Shown in pieces: positions 15,701 through 17,726 of a DNA stretch of 17,726 nucleotides (position 1 is the first letter of the stretch; every line of letters begins with the position of its first letter). Source of the stretch: Sulfurimonas sp. (GTDB taxonomy: Bacteria; Campylobacterota; Campylobacteria; Campylobacterales; Sulfurimonadaceae); the NCBI GenBank assembly GCA_021648465.1, contig JAKISR010000040.1, positions 1 through 17,726 of the forward strand, written 5' to 3'. The notes under the pieces were generated by a model. The model was not told the origin of the DNA. It made no database searches and was given only the letters and a program-made list of their open reading frames with translations. A program made the position numbers and the translations under genes.

Positions 15701-16434
15701 TGTTAAGATTATTTTTATTAGCTATAGGACTACTCTCTAGTTTAGGAGCTGAAACAGTACAAATTCCTACTATGAATTTTGAGTTATCAGCTCCATCTTC
15801 ACCACAACAACTTGTTAGTTCATTAAATGTTTTAGTACTCTTAACCATACTTTTTTTAGCACCAAGTATGATTTTAGTTATGACAACTTTTACTAGATTT
15901 GTTATAGTTTTTGGTTTTTTAAGACAAGCTCTAGGAACACAACAAGTTCCACCAACTCAACTTTTAGTGATGCTTGCTTTAATTTTAACTTTTTTTGTAA
16001 TGGAACCAGTTGGAACAAAAGCTTATGAAGCTGGTATAAAACCATATATAGAAGAAAAAATTGGTTATGAAGAAGCATTTGATAAAACAGCTCTGCCATT
16101 TAAAAATTTTATGATTAGAAATACAAGAGAAAAAGACTTAGCTCTATTTTTAAGAATAAGAGGTATGGAAAATCCCGCAAGCGTAGAGGAAGTTCCACTA
16201 TCTATAATTATCCCTGCATTTGTCATAAGTGAGCTAAAAACAGCCTTTGAGATAGGTTTTTTACTCTTTTTACCATTTTTGGTTATAGATATGGTTGTTG
16301 CTTCTATCCTTATGTCAATGGGTATGATGATGTTACCACCTATTATGATAGCTCTGCCCTTTAAAATACTTGTCTTTGTCCTCATAGATGGATGGAATCT
16401 TCTTATAGGGAATCTGATAGCTTCAATAAAGTAA
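15700..16434 (+). CDS. fliP: Flagellar type III export gate protein FliP
   Basis: FliP forms the core of the flagellar export gate with FliQ and FliR in the inner membrane. Residues 1-17 are a cleavable signal (ending LGA-ET), as in other FliP proteins. The signature TTFTRFVIVFGFLRQALGTQQ begins at 62 and continues VPP; a second conserved region, FVISELKTAFEIGFLLFLPF, is at 174-193, and four membrane helices are visible (about 42-62, 86-101, 180-200, 205-240). Length 244 aa is typical. It follows motB with a one-base overlap, so the three flagellar genes are probably one operon. Confidence 0.97.
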   Translation: MLRLFLLAIGLLSSLGAETVQIPTMNFELSAPSSPQQLVSSLNVLVLLTILFLAPSMILVMTTFTRFVIVFGFLRQALGTQQVPPTQLLVMLALILTFFVMEPVGTKAYEAGIKPYIEEKIGYEEAFDKTALPFKNFMIRNTREKDLALFLRIRGMENPASVEEVPLSIIIPAFVISELKTAFEIGFLLFLPFLVIDMVVASILMSMGMMMLPPIMIALPFKILVFVLIDGWNLLIGNLIASIK

Positions 16435-16445
16435 AGGTTGATATT

Positions 16446-16758
16446 ATGAGTAATTATAAACCACCATATACTATACCTCTAAGATGGTAAATATAATCTC
16501 ATCTATAAGTGAGGAGCTTACCAGAATAGAACATGATAAAAAAAACATCATAACTCCACAACTTCGTAGAAAAAACCGTATAAAAACTTTAGCAGGTACT
16601 CTTGAAATAGAGGGTAATTTTATGGGTGAAGATAAAATTACAGCTATTTTAGAGGGCAAGCCAGTTTTAGGAACTATTTTAGAAGTTGCAGAGGTTAAAG
16701 GGGCAATAGAAGCTTATAAAAAGTTAGAAAAATATAAATATAACGCCAATTCTAACAT
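16446..16758 (+). pseudogene. fic family gene, frameshifted and truncated by an IS30 element
   Basis: Eleven bases after fliP, with AAAGG as ribosome site, ATG at 16446 opens MSNYKPPYTIPLRW then stops at 16488. The next frame continues as MVNIISSISEELTRIEH from 16484. Restoring one A near 16474 gives ...YKPPYTITSKMVNIISS..., the usual start of a Fic protein, so the gene carries a one-base deletion. The N-terminal inhibitory motif is visible as TLEIEGN (S/T-xxx-E-G), followed by ILEGKPVLG and EVKGAIEAYKKLEKY. The catalytic HPFxxGNGR core is missing because an insertion sequence begins at about 16759. Intact Fic proteins transfer AMP or similar groups to target proteins; this one cannot be functional as it stands. 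Rejoining fragments beyond the window are not visible. Confidence 0.85.
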
Positions 16759-16843
16759 CAAGTGCAATTTCCACCTAATTTAACTAGCTAATTTCTTACT
16801 CATTTCGCCAATTCAAATAGTAAGTGCAACACCTGATTAAACT
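16759..16843 (+). repeat. Two similar GTGCAA repeats at the IS30 end
   Basis: A first copy at 16759-16785 begins CAAGTGCAA and continues CCACCTAATTTAACT; a second at 16821-16843 begins TAAGTGCAACACCTG and continues ATTAAACT. They share AAGTGCAA, ACCT, ATT and AACT in the same order, in direct orientation and 62 bases apart. The outer copy is probably the terminal repeat. The inner copy overlaps the last codons of the transposase. Confidence 0.5.
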
Positions 16844-17599
16844 GCTACATAAGATTTCGTAATTGTATCGAAAAATACTTCTGCCGGTGTTTTGTACCCA
16901 AGAACTTTCCTTGGTCTAGCATTTAACCTATTTTGAACTTCAACAATTTGTTCATCTGTGATATTTTTAAACTCTGTTTTCTTTGGAAAATATTCTCTGA
17001 TTAGACCATTGGTGTGTTCATTAAGTCCTCTTTGCCATGACTGATATGGATTTGCAAAGTAAAAATCTGTATCAAGTGCAGCAGATACTTGTTTATGATA
17101 TGCAAACTCTTTACCATTATCACTAGTGATTGTATGAGTGATAGCTTTTATAGGTTGTATCATCTCAATCAGAGCTTTAGTAACTACAGATGCTTCTTTG
17201 GATGGAACATTTTTGATAAGTACAAACTTTGATTTTCTATCAACTACTGTAACTAATGCACCTTTGTGACCTTTACCAATAACTGTATCTATTTCAAGGT
17301 CTCCGATGCGAGATTTTCTTTCCACTATCTTTGGTCGTTTACCTATCATGACACGGTCAATAATAGTACCACGAGAACGGTAGTCATTACTTCTACAATG
17401 ATATTTCTTGTTTTTATGTCTAAGTGATTTGTAGAGTTTTCCACCATTATATTTATTAGTATAAATATATCTGTAAATTGTTTCATGAACTACTGATACA
17501 CCAGTATCAAGTTTCATTCTACCTGCTATCTGTTCTGGCGACCAGTCTTGCTTTAGCTTGACTCTGATATATTTTTCGATTGTTTTAGTTAGTGAAAAT
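16837..17599 (-). pseudogene. IS30-family transposase, N-terminus missing
   Basis: About 253 codons remain. The frame is open past the ATG at 17517 back to the junction at 17600, including KQDWSPEQIAGRM, which is a standard IS30 transposase segment, so 17517 is not the real start. Counted from that Met, the DDE residues are Asp77 (GDLEIDTV), Asp133 (TSDNGKEF) and Glu167 (NEHTNGLIREYFPK); the spacing DD(33)E is the IS30 hallmark. Roughly 70-100 N-terminal residues with the helix-turn-helix DNA-binding part are absent, cut off by the IS3 element, so the protein is probably inactive unless a new start is used. Confidence 0.88.
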
Positions 17600-17602
17600 T
17601 GG

Positions 17603-17626
17603 AGTGTCCCCTATTTAAGAGACACT
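17603..17626 (-). terminator. Hairpin at the IS3 end, after the transposase stop
   Basis: On the minus strand AGTGTCTCTT and AGGGGACACT pair as a 10-base stem (two G-T pairs) with an AAAT loop, starting four bases after the transposase stop. The following bases CCAATTTTC are only partly T-rich, so termination may be modest. The hairpin may instead be part of the element's terminal binding site. Confidence 0.45.
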
Positions 17627-17629
17627 TAT

Positions 17630-17726
17630 TTAGTCAGTTAACAACACATTGTTTTTAACCTTTTCATTATATCTTTTTTCAAACTCATTAGGAGATATAT
17701 GACCTAAATAGCTATGTCTTCTTTTG
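17630..17726 (-). CDS. IS3-family transposase, C-terminal end (partial)
   Basis: The last 31 codons read KRRHSYLGHISPNEFEKRY and end in NNVLLTD before TAA at 17632-17630. The RRHSYLGHISPNEFE pattern is the standard C-terminus of IS3-group OrfB/integrase-type transposases. The start and the DDE core lie beyond the window edge, so intactness cannot be judged. Confidence 0.85.
   Translation of the reverse strand, partial: KRRHSYLGHISPNEFEKRYNEKVKNNVLLTD

Larger units (their letters stand above)
16759..17599 (-). mobile_element. IS30-family insertion sequence, 5' part removed by a second IS
   Basis: The element interrupts fic. Its visible end is placed at about 16759, where Fic coding similarity stops and CAAGTGCAATTTCC begins; the assignment is by eye and may be off by a few bases. 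It holds a leftward IS30-type transposase. The other end is not seen: at 17600 an IS3-type element replaces it. The target duplication cannot be checked in this window. Confidence 0.75.
17600..17726 (-). mobile_element. IS3-family insertion sequence, end portion
   Basis: The element end is placed at 17600: read rightward it begins TGGAGTGTCCCC, so on the other strand it ends in CA, as IS3-family ends do. The transposase C-terminus lies inside. The rest of the element is beyond the window. Confidence 0.7.

Noticed and set aside
16065..16385. A leftward 106-codon open frame
   Set aside because: It is antisense to the conserved second half of fliP and is Ile/Ser-rich with no recognisable motif.
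16484..16783. A 99-residue rightward gene as an intact small protein
   Set aside because: It is the middle of a Fic N-terminal region entered by a frameshift, and its last residues come from insertion-sequence DNA.
1..17726. CRISPR arrays, tRNA or rRNA genes, riboswitches
   Set aside because: No spaced repeat array, cloverleaf or conserved rRNA segment was seen on either strand, and no leader is long enough for a known riboswitch.

Overview
The window reads as chromosomal DNA from a Campylobacterota (Epsilonproteobacteria) species of the Sulfurimonas/Arcobacter/Campylobacter kind. Base composition is strongly AT-rich, genes are tightly packed with 1-4 base start/stop overlaps, and the gene order is one I recall from Campylobacter jejuni: fliP, glmU, coaBC, a FliK-like gene, uppS, prepilin peptidase, LptF/G-type permease, truA. 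That synteny is from memory and was not searched here.

Layout. (1) 1-2494: the first codons of a leftward gene, an unrecognised leftward gene (167-943), then a rightward pair coding an anchored alpha/beta hydrolase and an ElyC/DUF218 envelope protein. (2) 2491-7727, leftward housekeeping run: coaBC (coenzyme A), a probable FliK-like protein, uppS (lipid carrier for peptidoglycan), a prepilin peptidase, an LptF/LptG-family permease and truA (tRNA pseudouridine), almost all overlapping, so probably one operon. (3) 7779-12683, three leftward genes lying between glmU and coaBC that look like an accessory block: a degenerate EAL-HDOD protein, an 816-residue oxygen-sensor-like di-iron domain fused to PAS-GGDEF-EAL, and a secreted multiheme cytochrome c with ten CXXCH motifs plus one CX3CH. 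(4) 12707-16434: glmU leftward and motA-motB-fliP rightward, separated by a 142-base divergent promoter region. (5) 16446-17726: a decayed zone. A fic gene 11 bases after fliP carries a one-base frameshift, is cut off by an IS30-family element, and that element's transposase is in turn cut by an IS3-family element running off the window end.

How it fits together. The envelope genes (uppS, glmU, ElyC-like, LptF/G-like) supply cell-wall and outer-membrane precursors. The flagellar genes (motAB, fliP, perhaps the FliK-like gene) build and power motility. The c-di-GMP block between them carries a predicted oxygen- or redox-sensing phosphodiesterase next to a periplasmic electron carrier, which suggests respiration or oxygen state being linked to the motile/sessile switch. 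That link is inference. The most notable items are the ODP-PAS-GGDEF-EAL protein with its own well-formed promoter and overlapping dyad, the eleventh unusual heme motif, and the three-layer broken fic locus.
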